From the NCBI RefSeq assembly GCF_949628265.1, contig NC_088788.1, positions 744,001-808,000 of the forward strand: a stretch of 64,000 nt of DNA. The letters run 5' to 3'. The position numbers and the translations under genes are program-made. Within the stretch, counting starts at the first letter, position 1; every line of letters starts with the position of its first letter. The notes under the pieces were generated by a model, which worked only from the letters and a program-made list of their open reading frames with translations, was not told the DNA's origin and did not search any database. The DNA comes from Cloeon dipterum. Taxonomy: Eukaryota > Arthropoda > Insecta > Ephemeroptera > Baetidae. Positions 36,560 through 47,475 of the stretch are shown here, piece after piece.

Positions 36560-37218
36560 CTAAATTATAAATAGAAATTAATTCAATTGGTTTAAGAGAG
36601 GTTTATTTTTTTCAAAAAATACTCATGATTTGAATGGATTTATTGGATTTATAATTCATTTTGAATTTGGCTGCGTGATAAATTAAGTAGCGCGACTGGC
36701 TCTGAAGCTTTTTTGTTTTATTTGCAAGCCAGACTTTTATGATCAAAGACAAAATTTTGCGAAATATATATTCGTGGATATAAGTTGAGTCTGACGACGT
36801 GGCCTCCAGTCCCTATTCGCGCCTATTATTGGTGCAAATATAGTACCACTTTTTAAAAACTAACGAAATATGAAGAAATGGCAATTTTATGCATAAAACG
36901 GTGGTTATTATGTAGCGGCTTGTGGCCGCGCGCCGCGCTCTGTGTCTGCAGGCGCATGTTGGGCAGATCAGACCAAGCAGTCCCTAACAAAAATTTGTAA
37001 TCCAAAACTGTAACAAAACATATAACAAAACATGGCATGAAACGTATAGCAAAACACTGTGCTTAAATTGCACCATCCGAAATGGTCTGAAACGCGGTTT
37101 CGTACCGGTTTCACCCTTCAGGCTAGAAACGGCACTTAACATGATGAGCTGGTTGCATATATAACTTCCTTTGATCAGCACTGCCGGTTGCATAACCCTC
37201 TTAATTCAAAGCGGCGTA

Positions 37219-38081
37219 TGTAGGGTACCTACATTCCGTCAAACAATGACCATTCTGCAACACACAAATTCACACAACAGACAAATCACATTGTTTGACG
37301 AGCATATATAAACCGACGCGACGCAATTCAAGAGAGAGAATTCCTGCAGCAGCCTAGACGACCGGACCAACCCTGAGGACTATCTGGACGAGGACCCTGT
37401 AAGACGTAAGATCGCCATCGCAGCGAGACGATGTAGCTTCCGTCCCCGATGTTGTCGATCGCACGCCTGGGCTTAAGCGGTACCACACTTCGGATGCTGC
37501 GCCCCGCTTCACCGAAGTCCCTGACGAACCCACTCGGACGCGTCCCGAGTCTTTATTCCGTCCCATTCTCCGAGCCTCACCACTACACATATTCAGCCAC
37601 ACAGCCAAGTCTATTCATTTCCGATGTCGTCCCATCTACCACAAAGTCGCAGTTGACACACGCAGCCCACAACATCATCTTTAATAAAATTCATAATATA
37701 GGAAACCACTGCGCATCGTAATTCCTTCCTATATATTTGGAGACTCGGGACGCGTCCGAGTGGGTTCGTCAGGGACTTCGGTGAAGCGGGGCGCAGCATC
37801 CGAAGTGTGGTACCGCTTAAGCCCAGGCGTGCGATCGACAACATCGGGGACGGAAGCTACATCGTCCTGCTGCGATGGCGATCTTTACGTCTTACAGGGT
37901 CCTCGTCCAGTTTGTCCTCACAATCAGGGATGGTCCGGTCGTCTAGGCTGCTGCAGGAATTCTCTCTCTTGAATTGCGTCGCGTCGGTTTATATATGCTC
38001 GTCAAACAATGTGATTTGTCTGTTGTGTGAATTTGTGTGTTCCAGAATGGTCATTGTTTGACGGAATGTAGGTACCCTACA
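37219..38081. mobile_element. 863-bp near-perfect palindromic insertion with LTR-like TG..CA arms
   Basis: The left arm 37219-37552 and the right arm 37741-38081 are nearly identical inverted copies around a 188-bp loop. The outer ends are TGTAGGGTACC and GGTACCCTACA. Each arm has a TATATAA box followed by CGACGCGACGCAATTC. The loop has an AATAAA. The flanks CGTA and CATA may be a mutated 4-bp target duplication; the empty-site relative at 34061-34400 reads CATA there. TG..CA ends, TATA and poly(A) signals suggest LTR-derived sequence in inverted array. A foldback element is the alternative. Confidence 0.8.
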
Positions 38082-38291
38082 CATACATTTTATTTTTTAA
38101 TATTATTATTTCTTTACTAGAAAAGGTGATTTATCAAAATGATAGCTGCACGTATTGATTGGATTATTATTTATTTCAATTAGCCACTACTTCAATTCAG
38201 TTTTCACGCGCTCGTCGTTGAGTGGTATCAAATTTCTTCTAGGCTGTTGTGGCTCTCTGCAACTCAGCTTTCCCTGATCTACCATTGAAGA

Positions 38292-38787
38292 TACAATTCT
38301 ATTACTCTAGTCGGAGTGGGCTGAGTCTTCAGTTGGTGGATCTCGTCACGACGCTGTTCACTTCTTTTCTTCGTGGCCGCGACCGCATGTCACCTGTACG
38401 CAGAGTCTTCTTCAGACGAAGAAGAGGCCGCTGGGCTCTGCTCGTAGGGAGGTTCGGTTCTCATCGGTGGTTTTGCATCGTGCTGCTTTTCTTGCTCGTT
38501 GACGGTGCCTTGCTTTGGCCGCCGCACCGAGACAGCAGACACTTATTCTGCGTGCGCGGCCGGCACCGTCAACCAACAAGCTGAGCAGCACGACGCAAAA
38601 CCACTGATGGGCACCAAACTTGCCCAGGAACAGAGCCCAGCGGCCCCTACTCCATCTGAAGTAGACGCTGCGCACAGGCGACATGCAGCACGAAGAAGAG
38701 AATTGAACAGCGTCGAGGCCGTTGAGGGATCCACCTTCTGAATGCTCACCGAGGCGGGGCCCACTCAAACTAGAGTAATAATTATTG
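38292..38787. repeat. Imperfect inverted repeat with coding-like arms
   Basis: Arms 38292-38513 and 38558-38787 are inverted copies at perhaps 75-80 per cent identity (by eye). Read outward from the centre, both encode GTVN(E/Q)Q..QHDAKP.M.T followed by EQSPAA. The plus-strand arm stays open to VEGSTF; the minus-strand arm stops after EEDSAYR. No family recognised. Confidence 0.65.
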
Positions 38788-38899
38788 CCACAATACTAGA
38801 TTAGGGAACTATCGGTTGTCTTGCTTGCTCTCAATAAAATACGGCTTTTGGGTTGCGGTCGCTGGCGGCCGCGCGCCGCACGTTGGGTCTGATTAGGCC

Positions 38900-39400
38900 G
38901 AAGAAGTGTCACAACACTGGCGCTCTATGAATATTTTCGTATTATTAGCAATATTATCGATCAATGCAATTCTTTTAATTACCTTTGTAGAAATTTCCTT
39001 TTGATTTTGGGTCGTTCTAATATTTTCTCTCATTTGTAGCGAGATTCCTTTTTCATATTGATGGTTATTGCGTTGATGTTGTCAGGTTTGCAATTCAATC
39101 AGCTGCAGCCTATCACGAACGCTGAAAAAAAATAATTGCATTTTAATATAAAGTTCCATAAATTAAAAATTAAAACTTATTCTGCTTTCCAGAGAGGTTA
39201 ACGCAATATAATTAACAATTTGTCGTACAAAAATTAAACGTGCATTAATTTATTTTCTTGCGAAATTCTTCACAAGGGAAAAAAGCTCACCTACTTTTAT
39301 AGTTTTTGAGTCGTTTGGGCAGGTTGTTGAAAAAGTAAGTTGGCACGTTTTCTCAGGGTTGTACTCCTTTACGTCAATGAGTAGCAACCTGTAAGTAACA
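38900..39400 (-). pseudogene. Two decayed minus-strand exon-like segments
   Basis: At about 39395-39292 a segment between an acceptor and AG|GTGAGC reads LLLIDVKEYNPEKTCQLTFS then TTCPNDSKTIKV. At about 39131-38981 a second reads VRDRLQLIELQT, stop, QHQRNNHQYEKGISLQ and MRENIRTTQNQKEISTK, then GTAATT. The phases do not join cleanly and one stop is in frame, so this looks like a broken gene. Confidence 0.35.
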
Positions 39401-40215
39401 GAGGAAATATAAATCATGAACACAAATAGTATTAAAATAATTTTATAAATTAATCAGAAAATAGGTAAAAATTCAAATGGTCTAGTGCCTTTATTTATCA
39501 TTATTTTATAAAACAAAAGCCTGATTGAATTATGAATTTTCTAGTAAAGTTGCATCAAATGCTTAATTGAGTTTTTACTTTGGCCAGATTTTGGCGGCTT
39601 TTCGGGCAACTTTGGCTGATTGCTGGTACAACCCTTTTTATCAAACATCGGTTTTGTGCGCACATCAATAGCCAGCAACCTTCCGACAGAGATTTTAGCG
39701 CCGATTAAATATTTTAAGCGTGCAGGCGGGCAGAGCGTAGGCGGGTGGCGGACAATAATCACATCCCGTTGGGCCTGCTCTCTTTGGGCAGGGGGGAGAT
39801 TCTGACAGTGCAATTAAAAACACGGGGTTTTTTTACCTTCTCGTCAGGGTAGGGTCCCAGGGTCGGCCGGTCAGGGTTCAGATAGGAGCGTAGCTAGGTC
39901 TGCTGCCGGGCCGCGGTGGCTCCGCGAAGTGCAACCCGGCGCGGATGCGATGAGCGGCAAAACGAAACCTTCTTTCTTCTCCTTTCTGTTCAGGGCAAAG
40001 CTCAAAATAATTTTTAAGTGCGATTGGTGAAAAGTTCTTACCTTGAAGAGAAGCCTGGCGTTGTATACTCTTCTGCGGAACCATTTTTTTGCGCGCTAAA
40101 ACTGACCCGGCAAAACGCGGGAGGCCGGCTTCGATATACACACACATCTTGCCTCGTGCAACTCAATGAAAGCAACTGCCTTGAATGGTGCTGTTGCATC
40201 TGGCCGGCCGGTACA
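39401..40215. other. Sequence left of the hAT element
   Basis: No gene seen. Contains short GTCAGGGTAGGGTCCCAGGG / GGTCAGGGTTCAG runs near 39845-39880. Confidence 0.45.
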
Positions 40216-40543
40216 TCCCTGACTAGGGTTGGGAAACTTAGACTGTTTTATTGTGCAAAATAGTCGATTATTTTTAGACGCTTTTCGCCCTCAAAAAGAC
40301 TGTTTTTTAGACGGTTTTTGGTGATTTAGACGGTTTTAGACTGTTTTGTGAAGGCTAATTTCTGGTGCCAATTTCATGCATTTTCAATATTTTTTCAGTT
40401 TTTCTTTCAATTATTCAAATTATGGGCCAAATAATTCAATTAAATATTACCAAAGTTCCTTGGATAAAGCGGGAAAATGTTACTTATACAGTGAATTTTT
40501 ATTATTTTTGTCACACAAATGACACCACCGACGACACATCTAA

Positions 40544-41221
40544 TAGAGCCCTGCACGGGTGTAAGAGAGCGGGTTTAAACCCGCGGTTATCTGCACCGCG
40601 TAGCGGGTTGGTTTAATTTTTTGTCATTTCTGGTGGGTGCGGTGCGGTTGCGGGTTATATGCACTAAAAACCATGATATATTCTGTGAAGCCGCCAACAG
40701 ATGGCGCCCCCGTATACTTTCAATTTTAAGGCACTTGCATACTTAATCCTACCACCGTGCATTCTTCACTTAACATTTTTTTCTTTTAACATGCTGAAAA
40801 CCAACATCGGTTGAGCTAATCGGCGTAGAATCGTGAAAAACAATTTTATAAATTTTAAAATATTTTCCGACGTTTCTACGGCAAATGGCTGGATTGATTT
40901 TGGTTTTCAGCACGTCAAAAGAAAGCATATTAAGTAAAGAATGCACAGTAGCTGGATTGAGTCTGAAATCGCGGCGGAAGTGCCTTAAAATTAAATTTAT
41001 TACGAAAGTATACGCTGGCGACATCTGGTGGCGGCTTCGAACACTAAGGGCTCAATGCAACTGCATGGTGAATAGCAAAATTTATAATATGAAGATTCGG
41101 GGCTTCGGTAATGCGGTTGCGGGTTTTTGGAACACACGTCACCGCGGGTGCGGGTGAAAAATTTAGAATTCCGTGGCTGGGTGCGGGTGAAAAAAAATCC
41201 ACCCGTGCAGAAATGGCTCTG
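40544..41221. mobile_element. Second hAT-like element nested in 40224-41496
   Basis: The left end TAGAGCCCTGCACGGGT and the right end (reverse complement CAGAGCC...CTGCACGGGT) are inverted repeats with GCGGGT-rich subterminal sequence. No clear target duplication was found. Confidence 0.7.
40689..41036. mobile_element. MITE nested in the second hAT-like element
   Basis: The ends AGCCGCCAACAGATGGCGCC and AGCCGCCACCAGATGTCGCC (the latter as reverse complement) continue into a shared GTATACTTTC. The middle is itself partly palindromic around GCTGAAAACCAA / TTGGTTTTCAGC. Related pieces occur at 45590-45655 and 48497-48700. Confidence 0.8.
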
Positions 41222-41854
41222 GGAGCCTAGATAATCGCGGCAAATCAACGTTGCATTCTGTTATATTGTATAATGTGAGAATTTCCCCAGCAAACGGCCT
41301 ATTTTGGGGGATTTAAGACGGTTTAAGACTGTTTCAGGTGGGTTTAGACGGCGATTTTCGGCAATTTAGACGGTTTTAGACGATTTTAAGTGGGTGTCAA
41401 TCGTCATCATTTTTCATGATTCGTGAAGATTTCATGTTTTTGGAAAGAAATAGAGCACAGAAAAAAATAGTCGATCGTCTAAGTTTCCCAACCCTATCCC
41501 TGACAAAATTTTTATTCCCTCAAACACCCCTCGATGAGGCGAGTGCCCGCTTTTAGGCCGATTTGCCTGCAATCACAATGCGCCAGATGCGCGGCGAAAC
41601 AGAGCCTTTTGTTCCGCTCTCGGCTTTCACCCGCTGCGAGATGCAGGCGAGCGGGCCAAGAGCCGCACGAAGTGACAAGTGCATCTCCCTTCTCGAGCCA
41701 GCACTGCTTGCTATTCGAGTTAAATTTTATCTCAAATGAATCAACTATTTCCAGAGTGGTTAATTAAAATTGAATTTAAATATGACTATATAGTAGACCT
41801 GTTTCGATAAAATGCCCAAATATTATTTTGTGACCAGATATTAAAAAAGGGCAT

Positions 41855-42480
41855 AGAATTTGCCAAGAGGGCAGCGGCTGACCTTGACCTCAGAGGTTGA
41901 TAAAATTATTATTAGTCGTTTCCAAATTCGAATTGAAACTAAAATTGACTAAAATGGTGTTAATCCAATAGCTTATTGCAAAGATATTGAGCCCGGCAGC
42001 TTTTCATGTTCGTCCCGATTTTTTAGTATTTTTAATTATTTTTTAGTTGAGTAGCATAAGGATTGGGAAAACAACCCTTGAATTTTGTTCCCACTTATTC
42101 GTGCTGTTCGCAAAATTTTGTATGCTTTTTTGAATCTACTAAAACAGCCAATAGCTTCACTTTAAAAAATTAAATTCAAAATAACTAAAAAGTCTGAACT
42201 TTTTTCAATAAAGTCGATAGGAACTTTTTGATAGAGAATTTTGATATAAATCTTGTGTGAAAATATCCCCTAAATCAATGTGATAGAGAACGAGGAAATT
42301 GGGCAAAATTGATATTTCGAATAAAACCAACGCTCTCGTGCAAGCCGCTTTGCTCTCACTCAAGAGCAGACACAGATTTTTTCTTCAAAATCTAAAAATT
42401 CGTAACTCCGGTGTTAATCAACGTAGACAATTAACAGACCTCACAAAACTATAACAAACTGGCTGCGAGTCTGATAGTTT
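41855..42480 (+). repeat. Dispersed repeat family R1, more diverged copy
   Basis: Shares GAGGGCAGCGGCTGACCTTG with 10199 onward, then the CCAACG...GTGCAAGCCGCTTT region, with more substitutions and indels than the other pair. Confidence 0.7.
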
Positions 42481-45400
42481 AGAATAGTTTCAAAACTTCA
42501 ACTTTTTACAATTTAATATAATATAATTTAGTTCAATAAAATGTATTAAATAATGAAATTTAGTTGAATTTTTAATATTCTTGAATTATTATTATAAATG
42601 TACACATATAAAAAAGGTTAACTTTAATGTCTTTTAAGAGAAATAATAATTTAATTTAATAAACAAATCGATTAATATAAAAAATATTTTTAAAGTCGTT
42701 GCAGTTTTTCGCCACAGATATGCCTATATTGTCAGTCAGTAAGAGGGTGTCAAGGAGTGTTAAATTTTAAGATGGTTCGAAATAATGGCCTGCAGGATGC
42801 GTTAGTGTTGCCGTCCGTCGCTTCAATCTCTCTTTTTAATATTACGGGGCAGCGAAATTGGTTTCTCAAGCCAGCACATGTGTTTGCGCTACATGAACAA
42901 AGCGCGGTAACAGCGGGATGCCAGGCGAGGGAAGAGGGTCAAATAGCCTCCTCGCAACAAAAGAGACTAAAAGAAAAAAAAATCAAGTCGACCAAAGCTC
43001 CAAGTTAAGGATTTCACACACTCTGGCAATGAGTGATTTTTTACGATTGATTAAATAATATTAAATATGATTAATTCTAATGCTCGTAATCTCATTTTGA
43101 ATATTATTATTGAACATATTATGGTTGTGTCCAACGCCCTATTTATGACAATTGAGTAGGAGCCGAGTTGCATATTAAAAAATTTTATTTTCTAAAGGAG
43201 AATCCTGAATTAGTTTCAGTACCGCAACAATGCTTTCGTTAGAGTGAAATTTTTAAAATTTACGACTTGCTATTTTGTTGCTGTGCACTGTGCAGTGCAC
43301 CTTTCCAGCATGCCTGAATTAATTTTACGAACGGCATTTCTAGCGTTCAATTTGCTGGCAATCTGCAAGGAAATAAATAGCAGCAGGCAATCCCTTCAAT
43401 AATAAATCTTGATTGTAATTTGAAATGCCAGATTTACCGAAATCGGTTTGATTATTTAATTTAAAAATTTCCATCGTGTTGACCAATGCAACGGCTGCAC
43501 GCGCGCGCGGCAGCCTCTTATTCTCGTGAAACGTACTGCCAGGCCAGGCGCGGCAAATAGACACGCCGCGCACTAAAAATTTACGTATAATTTAGAAAAA
43601 GAAGCTCGCAATTAAGGTTTCAACCCTACACTATAGCTTAAAAATAAGTGTATCATTTAACGAAATTAAAGGTGAATTTTAAATATTATTTATTGCGCTT
43701 GGTACTTATCAAAATCGGATTTAAAGTTTGAATAATTCATTAAAATTTGAAATATTTGAAGAAAAATATTGCTTTATTCATACAAAAATTGTAACAATTT
43801 AAATTAACATGTAATGTTGTCAAACCACTCTTACTCCATTTGGATTGACTCTTTTTTAAAATAATTGTAAAAATGACGTGTTTTATTATTATCTTCGCTC
43901 CTGTTGGATTTAGCTAAATGTTGAAAATAACTTAAAACGTTAAGAATATAAAATGAAATAAAATGTTTCAAATTCGAAGTGTCTACTTTGACAGGCTTCT
44001 CGCATTCGCTTTTGAACTGCACTGCTGCTAACATGCGGTTGAGGATCAGATTTTTGTACTTAAATGGTGAAAACAGCTTCAAGTTCAGAAAAACGAGGAG
44101 AATGAAGTAAAAATATCTGGATGTATTTTTAAATCAATTAATTTATTTTTTTTTATTAATTTATTGTTTAAATATTTTATAATATATATTTGGCAGAAAG
44201 GTACAGACACTGAACACTGACAGAAATTCGCAAATGCAACTGATTTTGTGCGTTTTCTTAAACATGTATTCAATAAATTAATAAATGCAACATTTTTTCT
44301 GTATAGTTTGCGTGAAAATTCTATCCATATCGTAGATTCTAGTCTGCTTTCTCCTAGAATATACAACAAAATAAAACTGATTTAAAGTATACATTAATAT
44401 ATTTATTTTCAACTGTGATAAGGGATTGATATGGGAACTAATTTTTAATTCAAATGATATCAATTAAAATAGACGCACACCCATCAAATATTATTTTTTT
44501 TAAACTGCATCATCAGGAGTCAAACGTACACATCTTTCTTAAATTTTGTAGCTCACCAAAAGTGCCTCTTGTAGAAAAATATAAATTTCAAATCTCTTTT
44601 CGAATATATATGTTTCAGAATTTCACTCGGTTAAAAGAGTAGAAATACATTTAAAAAAATTCAATGCTCCCAGTCCTGATCGCGATATTTTATGCATCAT
44701 ATATTGAGGCCTTGAGTGGTTCCTGGCAAGAATAATTTTATTGTTTCCATCTGCAGCTTTCCCAGTATTAGATCTCAATTCTCTGCTGCTGGCTTCTTTT
44801 ACATTTTAATTTACTGTATTTTTGTTGTACCAATTATATAGTTTCTTTAGTCTGAGAACTTCAATGGAATCGTTTTTTACACTAGGAAAATAAAATTTAT
44901 TTGACCTGGAAAATAAATCAATACCTCAAAATGATCGTTAGATTTTATAAATTTAACTTGACATATCTTTTCAAGTTTGAGACGTTGCACAGCTGGAATA
45001 ATTTTTCCTTTTTCCCTTTGCTGAAACAACTAAACTCAGCACGTACACAGGGCCGCACAAACACTCCCCCTCCCGCTTCCGAGCAGCAAAATAATTAATT
45101 ATTAAATTTTCAAAAGTCATAATAAAAAGAAATATACTTGCAATAATTTTTAGCAAGCTTTTCTTTTTATTTAGAGCCTCTGCACGCAGCACTTGCCGTG
45201 GGCTATGAGCTCACTGGGTGGAGCAGGTCCTTAACAAAACCAATGAGCGGATATCATGCCTGCATTCCTGTACAGTATTTCTTATACATTTTATATATTA
45301 TTGCCTCTGCAGGTGGTCATTTCAAACGCATAATAAAAGCATCCTTTCGCTTGACCAATTCATGTTAGGTGCCCCTTTCTATAATCCCCTCATTGTCAGC

Positions 45401-45588
45401 AGAAAAGGGGTTGGTAATAATAGAATGGTCTGTCGCGGTCGCATTGTTGGCTATCCAATTTTCACGCATCGTAAACACATCAATATATTGATGTTATCCG
45501 CGCATTCCACCTGCACCTTTTTTTCGGACAATACCCATACAACACAATCAAGCAAGGTCCGTCGCAAGATCACGTGCAGCTTGGCTTG
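42481..45588. other. AT-rich intergenic sequence without a recognisable gene
   Basis: Open frames here (for example at 42.8-43.0 and 45.2-45.6 kb) lack splice signals, domain features and codon-like composition. Nothing else is supported. Confidence 0.5.
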
Positions 45589-45688
45589 GTTTTCAGCACG
45601 TCAAAAGAATGAATTTTATACAAGTAAAGAATGCATCAAATAAAGGCGCTCTGACCGCCCAATATTTCCAAAACTTTTGGCTTTCAAG

Positions 45689-45812
45689 CGGCCCGCGTTT
45701 GTGGCTGTCGCGGACCATATTTTTAGTAGCTTTTCTGTGTTGAGACTGGGGCTGGAGGCAACACAAGTTATTTATAGTTCAATTTTTTGTGTTGGCTAAA
45801 ATAAATGATTAA
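45689..45812 (+). repeat. Dispersed repeat R2, copy 2
   Basis: A copy of 4819-4945 over about 125 bp, ending in GTTGGCTAAAATAAA versus GTTTTAGCTAAAATAA. Confidence 0.8.
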
Positions 45813-46079
45813 AAAGTCCAAAATTACACCTCAAACGAATTTTTATTTTAATTTTGGCTCTAAATTTAACTCTAATTGGTATAACATTATAGTTTTACGA
45901 ATATTTCGATCAGATTTTTATGATTATTTAATTGTAGGGCTGTGAAATTTGGACGATTATTGAAATTTTCTCAAATCTCACTGGTGGAAAATTAAATGAG
46001 CGCGAATGAATAAATTTTAAGCCATTAAAACCAATCCTAAAATCATCTACAGCTATTAAGAAGCATTCGCAATATATTT

Positions 46080-46620
46080 CTGGCCAGGATGTGAATTAAA
46101 AAATAAAATAAAACCAAATTCCGAATTTTTGCCCAGAATTGAGGGGCGAACGGGGGTGGCTGAAGGGTCTAGAATATGCAGAATATTATGCCGAGTCTAT
46201 TGAACTTTGGTTTTTCAGTGTACGACCCATAGAAGCCGAGTTATTAATTTTTGAAGAGTAAAAAACGCGATTTGTGACATTTCAAACTTTTTGTTTTTTG
46301 GGCTCAGGTGTGCCCTATGGGCCCGAAGGTACCAATTTTGGCATCAATCGAAGCCCCTCCTCGGGGCGCATCAGGCCGTGTGCCAATTTTTAAAATCGGA
46401 CTAATTTTCGAATTTTAACGAATTTATTTCTGCTGATTTTTCAAAAAAGTCTAAATTTTCCACCTTCTACCAAAATTTAACTCCGATTGCAGTCACACTA
46501 ATTGTACGCCTTTTATGCTGAGATTTGATCTCCATTTTTGAATATTTACGAGCTTTTGAGCCTCATTTCTTTTTTAATTATTAAATTTCGTCCCACTCGT
46601 CGACCGGGGTGGCGTGGTCA
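46080..46620 (-). repeat. Old, AT-decayed family G fragment, inverted
   Basis: The reverse complement contains CTCGGCTTCTATGGGTCGTA, an AAATCGCGTTTTTTA block and the GCCC..TTCGCCCC segment in the same order as 56040-56330 and as the 3' body of copies 1 and 2. Confidence 0.6.
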
Positions 46621-47475
46621 TTGCTTCTCACCTTTTCCTCAGGCAGCCATGCGAATTGGCAACGCTGCAACCGTCTTCACTGCAGCAGCAGCTCCGAGAG
46701 CAGAGTAGCTAAAATATAGCTTCATTGGAGCTAGTTAGTAAAAGAATTGCTTAACTACGGGCTGAACGATGATTTTTCTTATTTATTTCTGTTGGAAATC
46801 AGACTTGAGCTATTTGCTTGGAAATTTAATTAAAATAAAATTCATGGAAATATATTTATGTTTTTTTATTATAAGATATGAAAGACATTATTTTAGTTAA
46901 TGCTTACAGCACGAGTATTCTGGTTCGACAGGATCATTAATTATGAATAACCGTCTACAGTAAAGCTCAATATGAAATCATCAGAATTCTTAACTCTTAA
47001 GTTGAAAAGATGTTCCTCTAGCCTGTATTTATTATTGCCAAGTGACTAGCTCTCTTTAAGCATCCATTATTTCTTAACTCTCAAGTCGTATGGCATTATT
47101 TCAAGAGGAATTAATATAAAAGTACTTTATTTGTTTTGAAAGCATCAAATAAACACCGTATCTTACAAGGTGGAAGGAAAAATCTGTTTGGGGTTGTCGC
47201 CCGTAACAGAAAATTTTAAAAACACTACCAGTTACATCAAATTATTCAAAAATCAATTCCTGCTAAAGAGGTCACATTTTAGAAAATGGTAAAAATTCGA
47301 TTGGTGGGCCGATACGGGTTCATAGAATTCAGACTCATACCGAACGAAATGCGAAATGTGCCCTGTATGGTTGATAGCACATAGGAAAAGAAGTAAGTAT
47401 ATAAAGACGAGGAAATAACGCGATTAAAGATAATAAAGCGTAGCGTGTTTTTCCTCCAGAATTGCACCCTCGGAT
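46621..47475. other. 3' flank of the zinc-finger gene
   Basis: AT-rich. No gene or clear repeat seen. Confidence 0.5.

Larger units (their letters stand above)
40224..41496. mobile_element. hAT-type non-autonomous DNA transposon with a perfect 8-bp TSD
   Basis: Terminal inverted repeats of at least 20 bp (TAGGGTTGGGAAACTTAGAC at both ends) are flanked by the perfect 8-bp duplication TCCCTGAC at 40216-40223 and 41497-41504. Subterminal TTTAGACGGTTTT-type motifs repeat near both ends, as in hAT elements. No transposase. The interior is occupied by two nested elements. Confidence 0.93.

Noticed and set aside
37449..37844. Identical open frames on opposite strands (MLSIARLGLSGTTLRM...)
   Set aside because: They are the same arm of the palindrome read from both sides, not two genes.
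45218..45643. 141-codon plus-strand frame
   Set aside because: Overlaps fragments of repeat R4 and of the MITE family; no ATG-supported start and no domain.
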